A DNA stretch of 64,000 bases from Dryocola sp051307055 (GCF_051307055.1 NZ_CP149994.1:248001-312000), one strand, 5' to 3'; shown: positions 27,159-35,237, counted from the stretch's first letter. Program-made: numbers and translations. Notes: a model not told the origin generated them from the letters alone.

Positions 27159-27476
27159 ATGCGTGAATTAAATGTTTTAGAAGTTAATAATGTATCTGGT
27201 GCGGGTTTCTTTGACACTGTTGGTGCAGGCATTCTCGGCGGACTCGCGGGTCTAAGCTGGGGTATGGCTAAGGGTGGAGTGTCAGGCGGGAGCACTGGCG
27301 GAATTATTGGAATAGGCTCTATTGCTGCTTTGGTAACTATGACCATTGGTGGGGTCGTGGGTACTACTATGGGTAGCGTTTATGGCGTTGTTAACGGCTT
27401 TGATAAAACCCTTGAGTTGTATAATAGCATCTACGAGCAGTGGAACGATCTGACATTAAGCCCTCCTAGATCTTAA
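27159..27476 (+). CDS. Candidate class II microcin-like precursor 1 with double-glycine-type leader
   Basis: This 105-aa precursor begins MRELNVLEVNNVSGA/GFF. The first 15 residues match the microcin V leader pattern (MRTLTLNELDSVSGG), and the GA/G junction is the one seen in the microcin E492 leader. Cleavage after residue 15 gives a 90-aa peptide, close in size to mature microcin V. It is glycine-rich, hydrophobic and free of cysteine, with several GxxxG motifs (about residues 23-75) and a polar C terminus. There is no serine-rich siderophore-attachment tail as in class IIb microcins. AAGGAG precedes the start. Its position 257 bases after a C39 exporter supports it as the substrate. Antibacterial activity is inferred. 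Confidence 0.75.
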   Translation: MRELNVLEVNNVSGAGFFDTVGAGILGGLAGLSWGMAKGGVSGGSTGGIIGIGSIAALVTMTIGGVVGTTMGSVYGVVNGFDKTLELYNSIYEQWNDLTLSPPRS

Positions 27477-27608
27477 TTTTATTCTATCTATTCCTGATTA
27501 ATTCTTCCGGGATTTTAACAGGACAGGAAATTATTTTCTGAGTGAAAATGGTTATCACTTTACTTGGATTTTACAATAATTTCAGTATGCAATTTATGGG
27601 GGTTTTTA

Positions 27609-27863
27609 ATGAAAGAAATTAAAGACAAGATGCTAAAAGAAATCTCAGGTGGTAGCCTGACCAGTAGTATTCTTGACTACTTTCGGAACCCTGGCTCCGA
27701 AGATAATATGCAAACGGAAGAGTGGCATTCAAGCTCTACGATTCTGTCTCCTGCGTTAGGGAGGGGTGAGCAATATGGCACGGCTATCGTAACCGGCTTC
27801 GCTGCTATTGCACTCTTCGCAGTGGCTTTAGCGGATACTTTTTTTAAAGGACGGCTCCGCTAA
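27609..27863 (+). CDS. Candidate microcin-like precursor 2 with double-glycine leader
   Basis: This 84-aa protein begins MKEIKDKMLKEISGG/SLT, a 15-residue leader ending in a true Gly-Gly. The predicted 69-aa mature peptide has a polar first half (many Ser, Glu, Asn) and one hydrophobic segment (YGTAIVTGFAAIALFAVALA) before a basic tail FFKGRLR. It contains no cysteine. I start it at 27609, preceded by GGGGG seven bases upstream; the frame is open to 27564, but that extension would bury the leader. It could be a second toxin, the partner of peptide 1, or less likely a membrane immunity factor. The leader argues for export. Confidence 0.7.
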   Translation: MKEIKDKMLKEISGGSLTSSILDYFRNPGSEDNMQTEEWHSSSTILSPALGRGEQYGTAIVTGFAAIALFAVALADTFFKGRLR

Positions 27864-27961
27864 AGTTATCTAATAATATGTGAGTTATAAACATATTATT
27901 TCCATTCGTTAACTGAACTGTCTTTTATTAGATAAAAGCGTTCAGTCAAAAAGGACTTTTT

Positions 27962-28498
27962 ATGAAAAAGGTAATTCTTTCTTCTCTGGTTGCTCTGGCG
28001 CTGGGTTCTACGTCAGCAATGGCGTCTAACGGTACTATTACCATTAACGGCAAGCTGACTAACGCAACCTGTACTGTAAAAGTTGACAGCAGCGCTACCG
28101 GCGATGCGGTTGTCACACTGCCGACTCTGCCTGCCAGCATGCTGGCAGCTGAAGGTAATACGGCGGGCGCCACCAACTTCTCCATGAAGTTGACCAACTG
28201 TACTCCTACAAGCGGCAAAGTACGCGCCTTCTTTGAATCCGGCGCTAACGTCGATGCGAGCACCGGCCGTCTGAACAATGCTCTGACTACCGGTCAGGCT
28301 AAAAATGTCCAGATACAGCTGCGCAATGAAGCGGATGACATTCTGGAAGCTGGTAACACCAGCCAGCGTGCAAACGATGCGACAGCTCTGACTGCTGGCG
28401 CCGCTACGCTGAATTACTCCGCGCGTTACTACGCAACGGATAAGGCTGAAGCTGGCAACCTGCAGTCTGCAGTTACCTATTCTATTGATTACGAATAA
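27962..28498 (+). CDS. Major fimbrial subunit, type 1 pilin family
   Basis: This 178-aa precursor has a signal peptide with a predicted cut after AMA (residue 21). The mature protein has the pilin pattern: an N-terminal donor-strand region (GTITINGKLTNATC), a Cys pair (in NATCTV and LTNCTP) and a C-terminal beta strand ending YSIDYE that binds the chaperone. AAAAAGGA precedes the start. It begins 98 bases after the second peptide and is followed by a hairpin and the chaperone gene. It should form the fimbrial shaft by chaperone-usher assembly. Confidence 0.92.
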   Translation: MKKVILSSLVALALGSTSAMASNGTITINGKLTNATCTVKVDSSATGDAVVTLPTLPASMLAAEGNTAGATNFSMKLTNCTPTSGKVRAFFESGANVDASTGRLNNALTTGQAKNVQIQLRNEADDILEAGNTSQRANDATALTAGAATLNYSARYYATDKAEAGNLQSAVTYSIDYE

Positions 28499-28521
28499 GA
28501 CCTGAGCTTGTTTTGTAAATA

Positions 28522-28541
28522 CAGGGAACTTCGGTTCCCTG
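28522..28541 (+). other. UUCG-capped hairpin between pilin and chaperone genes
   Basis: An 8-bp perfect stem (CAGGGAAC/GTTCCCTG) closed by a TTCG tetraloop lies 24 bases after the pilin stop. No T-run follows, so it is better read as an mRNA-stabilising or attenuating element than as a full terminator. Such an element would help keep pilin mRNA in excess of the downstream assembly genes. Confidence 0.65.
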
Positions 28542-28560
28542 ATGTTGCTGGAGAACTGCA

Positions 28561-29283
28561 ATGATTCCCTCTGTGCGTCTATTTTTTCTTATTTTTTGTC
28601 TTGCCGTTTCATCAGCTCAGTCCACCGCCAGCGTTGTTATTAATGGAACGCGAGTTATTTATCCTTCCAGCGAAAAAGAAGTTACGCTTCGGCTGGAGAA
28701 TAAAGGGGATAAATCATCATTAGTACAGGTCTGGATTGATCAAGGTGACAGCTCAGCTAAGATTAATCAGATAGCGGTTCCCTTCATTATGCTGCCACCT
28801 GTCTCCCGGATTGAGCCATCGCAGGGCCAAACGTTACGTATTTCCTACACCGGTGATAGCTTGCCGCAGGATCGCGAATCGATATTCTGGCTCAACGTTC
28901 TTGATATTCCGCCGAAAGCCGAAAAACAGATCGGAAATAGCATAGAGATGGCCTTTCGTTCACGCATCAAGCTGTTTTATCGCCCTTCCGGGCTGAATAT
29001 TTCATCGTACGATGAGCAGATGAATCAATTGAGCTGGTCAACTAAACCGTGTGGAAAAACAGAGTGCGTCGCCATTAATAACCCAACGCCGCTATTTGTG
29101 ACCCTATCAAAACTGGAAGCTATGTCCGGGGATAAAGTGCTCGCATCCCAGACGGGAAGCATGATACCGCCATTTAGCTCAGAGACTTATCCATTGAGAC
29201 ATTACGCTGGCGATAACGCGTTATTTATTGAATATATCAACGACTTTGGCTCATCCGTTAGGGTTCAGATAAAACACGAATAA
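28561..29283 (+). CDS. Periplasmic fimbrial chaperone, PapD family
   Basis: This 240-aa protein has a signal peptide (cleavage near residue 22, before SVVINGTRVIYP). The two immunoglobulin-like domains of pilus chaperones follow. The family motif RESIFWLNVLDIPP is present, as are the edge-strand segment VPFIMLPPVSRIEP and subunit-binding basic residues. It would cap pilin subunits in the periplasm and deliver them to the usher encoded 9 bases downstream. A Cys pair in KPCGKTECVAI may form a disulfide in domain 2. Confidence 0.93.
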   Translation: MIPSVRLFFLIFCLAVSSAQSTASVVINGTRVIYPSSEKEVTLRLENKGDKSSLVQVWIDQGDSSAKINQIAVPFIMLPPVSRIEPSQGQTLRISYTGDSLPQDRESIFWLNVLDIPPKAEKQIGNSIEMAFRSRIKLFYRPSGLNISSYDEQMNQLSWSTKPCGKTECVAINNPTPLFVTLSKLEAMSGDKVLASQTGSMIPPFSSETYPLRHYAGDNALFIEYINDFGSSVRVQIKHE

Positions 29284-29304
29284 CCACCATGCATGGACGT
29301 GATT

Positions 29305-31875
29305 ATGCACTATTCAAAGCTTAAAGGATTTAAACTTTCTCTGGTGTCCGCCAGTATTATTGCCGTAATAGGGGGGGCGCCATTCAGAAGCGCGCTGGCC
29401 GACGTCACCTTCAATCCGGCTTTTTTAAACGACACGGTTGGTCAGGCAGTGGATGTCAGTCGTTTTAATGGTGAATATCGGGTGACGCCGGGGGATTATA
29501 CTCCTGATATTTATCTTAACGGGCAACTCATCGATCGTGCGTCGGTTTCCGTACGTGGCGATAATGAAAAATCTCATTTATGTTTTGATGAGTCGCTGTT
29601 AACGCGTCTTAACCTGAACACGACTCGCCTGCCGAAAGAGAGCCCTCTCGCGCTAAATAGCGAAGCCGGTTGTCGTGAACTTGAAACTCTTGTGCCGGGG
29701 GCTTATGCGCGCCTGAACATTTCGGATATGCGCCTTGATATTAATATTCCCCAGGCTTATCTGAATCAGACTGCACGTGGATATGTGCCGCCCTCCATGT
29801 GGTCGTACGGGGAAAAAGCGCTTTATCTGAGCTACAACACAACCTATTTTGAACAGCACAGCCAGCATAACGTTAATAAATCTTTTTATGGCGACGTCAG
29901 AGGCAGCCTGAATCTGGGTGCCTGGATGCTCAAACACGCGGGGGCTTATCGCTGGGATGACCGTAATGGCGATAAATATAATGATTTTTCGACCAACCTG
30001 CAGCGTGATATTCCGGCGTGGAATTCACGCATTTTGCTCGGCGATGCCAATACCTCGGGCGAGCTTTTCGACTCCTTCTCTTTCCGTGGCGTACAGCTTG
30101 CTACGGCGGATCAAATGCTGCCGGATTCTTTGCGCGGCTACGCGCCCGTTGTCCGTGGAATAGCGCGAACTAACGCGAAAGTCTCTATCAAACAGCGTGA
30201 CCACGTTATCTATGAAACTTCCGTTCCGCCTGGGGAATTTGCCATTGAGGATCTTTATCCAACGGGCTACGGCGGCGATCTTCAGGTCACCGTGACCGAA
30301 GCCGACGGCACCCGGAACAGTTTCTCTGTTCCCTTCTCGTCGGTGGCAGAACTTCTGCGTCCGGGGCGTAGCAACTATAACCTGATGTTAGGCCGTTTGC
30401 GGGATTTTAACGTTTCTGATGAACCTTACGTATTTCAGGGCACCTGGAAGCAGGGGATTAACAACGCCATAACCGCTTATGCCGGGGTTACGGCAACGGA
30501 TTATTATTATGCAGGCATTGTGGGCTCGGCATTGGGTACGCCCGTAGGGGCATTTGCTTTTGATATTACCGGCGCACGCTTTAATAAAGACGAGCAATCG
30601 CAGAACGGGATTAGCTTTCGCACAAGTTACAGCAAATATATTACGACGACCCGCAGTAGCTTCTCGTTAGCGGCATACCGCTTTTCATCCTCCGGTTATC
30701 TCGATCTGCATAATGCCGTCTACCTGGCAGATGACATGAAGCACAACAACTTCAACGCCAGCTATGCTGCCATCAACCGCCCTCGTAACCGTTTTTCCAT
30801 GACGTTAAGTCAGGATCTTGGTAACGATTTTGGCCAGCTTTACGTCTCGGGCTACCGCGAAAATTACTGGAATAATGTCGGCAGCAATACACAATACCAG
30901 GCGGGATATAACAACAGCTATAAATGGCTGGGCTATGGATTAGCTGTCAGCCGCACGGAAACGCGCAGCCGCGAAAAAGAAACGCAGTATCTGCTTAATT
31001 TCTCCGTTCCGCTGGGAAGCGGGCGCCATACGCCGAACCTGAACAGCTACACGACGATAGATAATCGTGGCGTCTCTTCACAGCTTGGCGTCAGCGGGAT
31101 ACTTGGAGAGCAGGATCGGCTGAGTTACAACGTATCGGCCGGACGAGATATCGGCAATAACTATGCCGGCAACGTCAGCGGCGCCTATAAGTTCCGCGAT
31201 GCCACGCTAAACGGCAGCTTCTCCAAAGGGAAATCCTATCACAGTTACTCTACCGGCCTGAGCGGAAGCGTCGTAGCCTTTTCTGATGGCATTGTCACCA
31301 GCCCCTATGACGGACTGAACACAATGGCGATCGTCTCGGCGAAAGATGCCGCAGGCGCCAGCGTGGAAGGATACGCCGGCGTGAAGCTAAACCGCCGGGG
31401 CTATGCCCTTGTGCCTTACCTGACGCCGTACCGTATTAATAACGTCGCCATCGACCCTAAAGGCCTGCCGTTTGACGTTGAGCTTAATGCCACCAGCAAG
31501 CAAATCGCCCCGACGCAGGGCGCAATCGTAAAGCTGGATTACGAGACAAGAAAAGGCCGAATGGTTCTTATTCGCGCCACAACACCAGAGGGTGACGCCT
31601 TGCCGTTTGGCGCATCGGTGAGAGACAGACATGGTGAAAATATCGGCGTAGTGGCTCAGGGAGGTCAAATCTACGCCCGGCTAAACCCTGGAAACGATCG
31701 ACTCAATATCAACTGGGGAAACAAGCAGCAGTTCTCCTGCGCCTTTGATATCAGCCTGGGGGAATCCTCATCTGACAGGGGCATTGAACGGCTGAACACC
31801 GTTTGTGATGGTGACGATCCGGGTATGAAGCAGAATCTGGCTTTCGCTCAGGATACTTCTTCGAGGAACAGTTGA
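29305..31875 (+). CDS. Fimbrial outer-membrane usher
   Basis: This usher of about 856 aa forms the outer-membrane pore that assembles and secretes the fimbria. The N terminus has a signal sequence ending near ALA/DVTFNPAFL, then the periplasmic N-domain (FNGEYRVTPGDYTPDIYLNG). The beta-barrel and plug region includes YPTGYGGDLQVTVTEADGT and SVAELLRPGRSNYN. C-terminal domains follow with FGASVRDRHGENIGVVAQGGQ and a late Cys pair (QFSCAF, NTVCDG). I prefer the ATG at 29305 with GGA seven bases upstream; an in-frame ATG at 29293 lacks a binding site. It is the third gene of the operon. Confidence 0.93.
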   Translation: MHYSKLKGFKLSLVSASIIAVIGGAPFRSALADVTFNPAFLNDTVGQAVDVSRFNGEYRVTPGDYTPDIYLNGQLIDRASVSVRGDNEKSHLCFDESLLTRLNLNTTRLPKESPLALNSEAGCRELETLVPGAYARLNISDMRLDINIPQAYLNQTARGYVPPSMWSYGEKALYLSYNTTYFEQHSQHNVNKSFYGDVRGSLNLGAWMLKHAGAYRWDDRNGDKYNDFSTNLQRDIPAWNSRILLGDANTSGELFDSFSFRGVQLATADQMLPDSLRGYAPVVRGIARTNAKVSIKQRDHVIYETSVPPGEFAIEDLYPTGYGGDLQVTVTEADGTRNSFSVPFSSVAELLRPGRSNYNLMLGRLRDFNVSDEPYVFQGTWKQGINNAITAYAGVTATDYYYAGIVGSALGTPVGAFAFDITGARFNKDEQSQNGISFRTSYSKYITTTRSSFSLAAYRFSSSGYLDLHNAVYLADDMKHNNFNASYAAINRPRNRFSMTLSQDLGNDFGQLYVSGYRENYWNNVGSNTQYQAGYNNSYKWLGYGLAVSRTETRSREKETQYLLNFSVPLGSGRHTPNLNSYTTIDNRGVSSQLGVSGILGEQDRLSYNVSAGRDIGNNYAGNVSGAYKFRDATLNGSFSKGKSYHSYSTGLSGSVVAFSDGIVTSPYDGLNTMAIVSAKDAAGASVEGYAGVKLNRRGYALVPYLTPYRINNVAIDPKGLPFDVELNATSKQIAPTQGAIVKLDYETRKGRMVLIRATTPEGDALPFGASVRDRHGENIGVVAQGGQIYARLNPGNDRLNINWGNKQQFSCAFDISLGESSSDRGIERLNTVCDGDDPGMKQNLAFAQDTSSRNS

Positions 31876-31915
31876 ACCAGGAATGGCTTCGATGAACGCG
31901 AAAAGGAATAATTTT

Positions 31916-32950
31916 ATGTTTAAGCTAAACGGCTTACTGTTTGTGTTTGTTATGGCGCTGGCGTCTGTAACGCTTCCGGCGCAGGCAGTATTGAAATGCG
32001 GCACCGACTCACCCTTTCTCAACAACTCAGGTCTTAACTTTAATACCGATATGCCCAATGGTATTAATGCCAGCGCACCGGTGGGTACGATTCTCTATCG
32101 TAAGGATATGGAAATTAGCGTATGGTGCGGCAAAGATATGAATAACAGCGGTTCCTGGAGCACTGAAGCTGAGGAAATATTTGTTACGCGGAAGAATTTG
32201 TCAGATATCCTGGGGAGTAATAGCGGCCTGACGGTTTATGTAACGATCAATGGCGATCGGGGGACATCCAGGAAAGCATTTGGTACCGGCATTAAAACAA
32301 CAACCCCCTGGATTCACGAAAGTATTGATAATAGCTATCTTGATCGGGTTACCGTCAATGTCACCGTTGAGCTGGTGAAAACCGGAGAAAACAATACGCT
32401 GAACGCGAAGGTTGATACCGTCCTTTTCGATATTGGTGACGCCTATGACGGCAGCATTCAGTATTTCATGAAAGGTGCAAAAAAATTAACTTTTACCACC
32501 CAGACATGCGAAGTAAAGGACAGCGGTAATTTTTCAGCCACGCTTGATTCGCTCAGCATAAATAATATACGTTCCGCAGGACCCATTGAAACACCCAGCA
32601 GAGATTTTATGGTTAGCATTATTTGTAACTCCGACCTGTGGAGTACGCAAAATATCCTGATGAAAATTACGGGTGACAGCATCCCGGAGATGACCAGCCA
32701 GGGGCTTTTTCACTGGAAGAATATTAATACAGGGGAGAATGCTAAGGATATTGCTTTGCAGCTGCTGCAGGGTGCAAACGGCGCTAATTATATTCCCGTT
32801 GTGCCGGGTGAAGACTTTATTATAGGAAACTTTGAAAAGAGGCTGAAGGAGGTAACTATTCCTCTTCGCGCCAGGTACTACGCAACGGGGATGGACCTGT
32901 CTGCCGGCGACGTACAGGCGGTGCTTTTTTATAATATTGATTATAAGTAA
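31916..32950 (+). CDS. Fimbrial tip adhesin-like subunit
   Basis: This 344-aa protein has a clear signal peptide (MFKLNGLLFVFVMALASVTL, cut near AQA/VLKCG). Its two-part layout is typical of two-domain adhesins: an N-terminal region of about 180 residues unlike pilins, and a C-terminal pilin-like domain starting near TFTTQTCEVKDSGN and ending FYNIDYK. The receptor is unknown. I start it at 31916, where AAGGA lies eight bases upstream; ATGs at 31883 and 31892 are in frame but would put an odd extension before the signal peptide. It follows the usher gene by about 40 bases. Confidence 0.8.
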   Translation: MFKLNGLLFVFVMALASVTLPAQAVLKCGTDSPFLNNSGLNFNTDMPNGINASAPVGTILYRKDMEISVWCGKDMNNSGSWSTEAEEIFVTRKNLSDILGSNSGLTVYVTINGDRGTSRKAFGTGIKTTTPWIHESIDNSYLDRVTVNVTVELVKTGENNTLNAKVDTVLFDIGDAYDGSIQYFMKGAKKLTFTTQTCEVKDSGNFSATLDSLSINNIRSAGPIETPSRDFMVSIICNSDLWSTQNILMKITGDSIPEMTSQGLFHWKNINTGENAKDIALQLLQGANGANYIPVVPGEDFIIGNFEKRLKEVTIPLRARYYATGMDLSAGDVQAVLFYNIDYK

Positions 32951-32966
32951 TACAGAGGTAAGGTTA

Positions 32967-33392
32967 ATGACGCAGATTTGCATATGTTCTGAGGGCATCC
33001 TCCATCTTCCGGTTGATGCAAAGTCTCAAACCCTGAATATTATCACCCTTGCTTCAGGACAGGCCGTTAATATCAGCCGCGATTATCCGGTCTCCGGAAT
33101 GGATTTTGAGCAGTATTTGCAGGGGCAGCTGAAAATACTGGCGTCGAAATGCAAAAATTATCAGCAGCTTTCTTTGCTGGCGGCAGACCCCACGGCAGTT
33201 TTTTCTAAAGTCGTAATGCTGACGTTTTCTTTTATGCCTGTTGAAAGCATTACCTGCTGGCAATATATTGTGTTGGCAGAAAGAGTCCCGGGCAATATTA
33301 TGCTTTTCTCTTCGCTGTTCAAAGATAAGGCTTCACTGGATGCGGGTAGCATCCAGCTGAACAGCCTGTTTGAGAATTTCAGGGCGCATTGA
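32967..33392 (+). CDS. DUF1795/DcrB-fold protein (Eag-like) at the end of the fimbrial operon
   Basis: This 141-aa protein has no signal peptide. The pattern ICSEGILHLPVDAKSQTLNI, then ISRDYPVSGMDFEQYLQGQL and a late VLAERVPGNIMLFSSLF resembles DUF1795 (DcrB-like) proteins, which include the Eag adaptors that load type VI secretion PAAR/Rhs effectors. No type VI, PAAR or Rhs gene is visible nearby. It begins 16 bases after the adhesin stop, so it is probably co-transcribed with the fimbrial genes. The fold call is from remembered family pattern and needs a profile search. The ATG at 32937 would overlap the adhesin; 32967 is preceded by TAAGG. Confidence 0.5.
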   Translation: MTQICICSEGILHLPVDAKSQTLNIITLASGQAVNISRDYPVSGMDFEQYLQGQLKILASKCKNYQQLSLLAADPTAVFSKVVMLTFSFMPVESITCWQYIVLAERVPGNIMLFSSLFKDKASLDAGSIQLNSLFENFRAH

Positions 33393-34268
33393 TTATCCGG
33401 GCTGAAAAACAGACCGCCGGCGTTTGCAAAAATGAAGTCATCTGAGCATTACTGAAGAGGAGCGGCATCTGTGCTCAAGCGCAAAACAGGTGACTTCATG
33501 AATAAGAAGATAAGGCCGTACACTGCTTTGCCAGTGCAGCATGGCATGCGTCCGGTTTATTCTTAACTTAAAAGCGGCTACTCATATAAGAAAAGCTGTG
33601 AAGCGACAGGCGCCTGCTTTCTACTCCTTAGCAACAGGATCGTCAGAACTCAGGCGGGCCCGTCAGGATGCCGCACCTGCTGCGATCCCGCTATTTTAAA
33701 GTGGCACCGTTACCTCTATAAGTTCAGAAAAGATTATTCTGATTTTGTTTATTTGCATATGTCCCTTTCCTTCATTATCGCTATTAATATTGCTGAGTCA
33801 TATAGTCTGTTTTGTCCTGAAGACTCAATAATCAGCTGGCGGCCGCACGTTCTTAAGCTGGCGGTGCATGACCTTTTTCTAAAAAAATAAAGTTGCCGGT
33901 AGTGAATCTGCAATCCTGCAGCAAGCAGGCATGATGCCGAAATATAGCTTATTTTTACAGATCCTGTGACCTTTTATAATCAAATGAATTTAGGGTCAGG
34001 AATATATTTAAAAATATTATTCAGATAATATTAAGATAAGTTAAATTTACCAGATAATAGTTCATAAAACATCGTATTGAATAGCAACGAGGTGAGCGAT
34101 ATGATTATTATCCAGTGACGCCACTGTTTCCGTATTATTCGTTAAGCAGGTGTGTCGCTAAAAAGAATCTGTTTATATTGGATCCTTTCTGAATTTATTC
34201 CAGTTTTTAAAATTATAATTTATTCCCTGTCTTATAAGGACAGGTGCAAACGCAAGGAAGAATGCAAA
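33393..34268. other. Long non-coding region with a large inverted repeat
   Basis: About 875 bp hold no convincing gene. At 33432-33499 there is a composite inverted repeat. The outer arms ATGAAGTCATCTG and CAGGTGACTTCAT match at 12 of 13 positions, and inner arms TGAGCA and TGCTCA are offset by a bulge. From about 33700 the DNA is markedly AT-rich, as expected of a silenced control region. A 22-codon frame starts at 33498 (MNKKIRPYTALPVQHG) but lacks support. Confidence 0.5.
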
Positions 34269-34892
34269 ATGAAAACAACACCAAAATGTATCAGCGTCGC
34301 TTTAATCGACTCCTGTGAGTTTACGAAGATCGGCCTGTCTCAGCTGATACTCCTGGCAAAAAAGGACAATATCAATCTTAATATATCCAGCTTCGCTGAT
34401 GTAAACGCATTAAATGAAAGCGAGACGCCCTACGATGTTATTATTTATGATCCGCTTAATAGCCCTCAGATCATCATAAATATTAATCAAGATGTCTTGT
34501 CGATTAAAGAACACCACCCTCAGTCCAGAATTTTCCTCTTTTCTCTGGCCACCGATTTTGTAAAACAACCTCAGGTTGATGGCATGTTTAGCAAAAAAAT
34601 TGCCCTTGAAGATTTAAACTCGTTATGGGGAATTATTATCAACAAGATTACTAAGTTTGAAAGCCACTTTAATGTGAATTTGACCGCAGTGGCTGCACGT
34701 ACATTCAGTTTGAGCAACAGTGAGATTTCCGTATTAAGAGGTTATTCTGCTAATCTTAAAACAAAGCAAATTGCAAACCATATGGGCTGTGATATAAAAA
34801 AGATCTATTATTATAAAAGAACAGCAATTGATAAAATCGAAAATCTTCGCTCTTCGCCATTTTACAGCAGCGCACGACGCTTTCTGAACTAA
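34269..34892 (+). CDS. Second LuxR-family response-regulator-like protein
   Basis: This 207-aa protein has a receiver-like N-terminal domain (CISVALIDSCEFTKIGLSQL) and a C-terminal helix-turn-helix (FSLSNSEISVLRGYSANLKT, then KKIYYYKRTAIDKI). An Asp is kept at the likely phospho-acceptor place (YDVIIYDPLN, Asp61), but the acidic pocket is reduced to a single Asp14. It resembles the fimbrial and RcsB-partner group of LuxR regulators. I start it at 34269, preceded by AAGGAAG; the upstream open frame to 34152 is not supported. It sits alone after a long AT-rich region and together with the regulator at 21479 brackets the secretion and fimbrial genes. Confidence 0.7.
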   Translation: MKTTPKCISVALIDSCEFTKIGLSQLILLAKKDNINLNISSFADVNALNESETPYDVIIYDPLNSPQIIININQDVLSIKEHHPQSRIFLFSLATDFVKQPQVDGMFSKKIALEDLNSLWGIIINKITKFESHFNVNLTAVAARTFSLSNSEISVLRGYSANLKTKQIANHMGCDIKKIYYYKRTAIDKIENLRSSPFYSSARRFLN

Positions 34893-35237
34893 TTTTTAAA
34901 GGTTATAAATTTCTGCTGCCTGCTACAGAGAAAAAAGCATACGCGATACGGTCTGAATGCTCCATATATGGCAGGATGATTACCGCGCAGCTTATCGTCA
35001 TCCTCAAAGAAAAGAACGCAGGGCAATTTATCCGAAGTAAGTAGTCCGGAGAATCAGGTTTTTATGACCTGGGAAGGAAAGGCTGTAATTTATTGCGGAC
35101 GCGGTTTTAAAAGGATGAATTAAGCACTCATTCATAAACAGGTAGCGTGGCGCGGCGGTCAACGCTCCGGCGTAACTGGCGCGCCGGCTGTTTGTCAGGT
35201 GGAGGAGTACAGACAGCCTCCACCTTGATGGTGCTTA
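34893..35237. other. Spacer between island regulator and nfuA with a 9-bp hairpin
   Basis: The only structure I see is a perfect 9-bp inverted repeat (AGGTGGAGG at 35197-35205, CCTCCACCT at 35217-35225), 13 bases beyond the nfuA stop. It has no T-run, so it is at most a weak terminator or 3' stabiliser for nfuA. No gene is apparent. This is the right-hand junction of the accessory block. Confidence 0.45.

Noticed and set aside
27159..27476. Peptide 1 as a siderophore (class IIb) microcin
   Set aside because: The C terminus (LTLSPPRS) lacks the Ser/Gly-rich tail needed for siderophore attachment, and no glycosyltransferase or esterase genes are nearby.
27564..27608. Upstream extension of peptide 2
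   Set aside because: Starting at 27564 would place 15 unrelated residues before a textbook double-glycine leader, and GGGGG lies correctly before the 27609 start.
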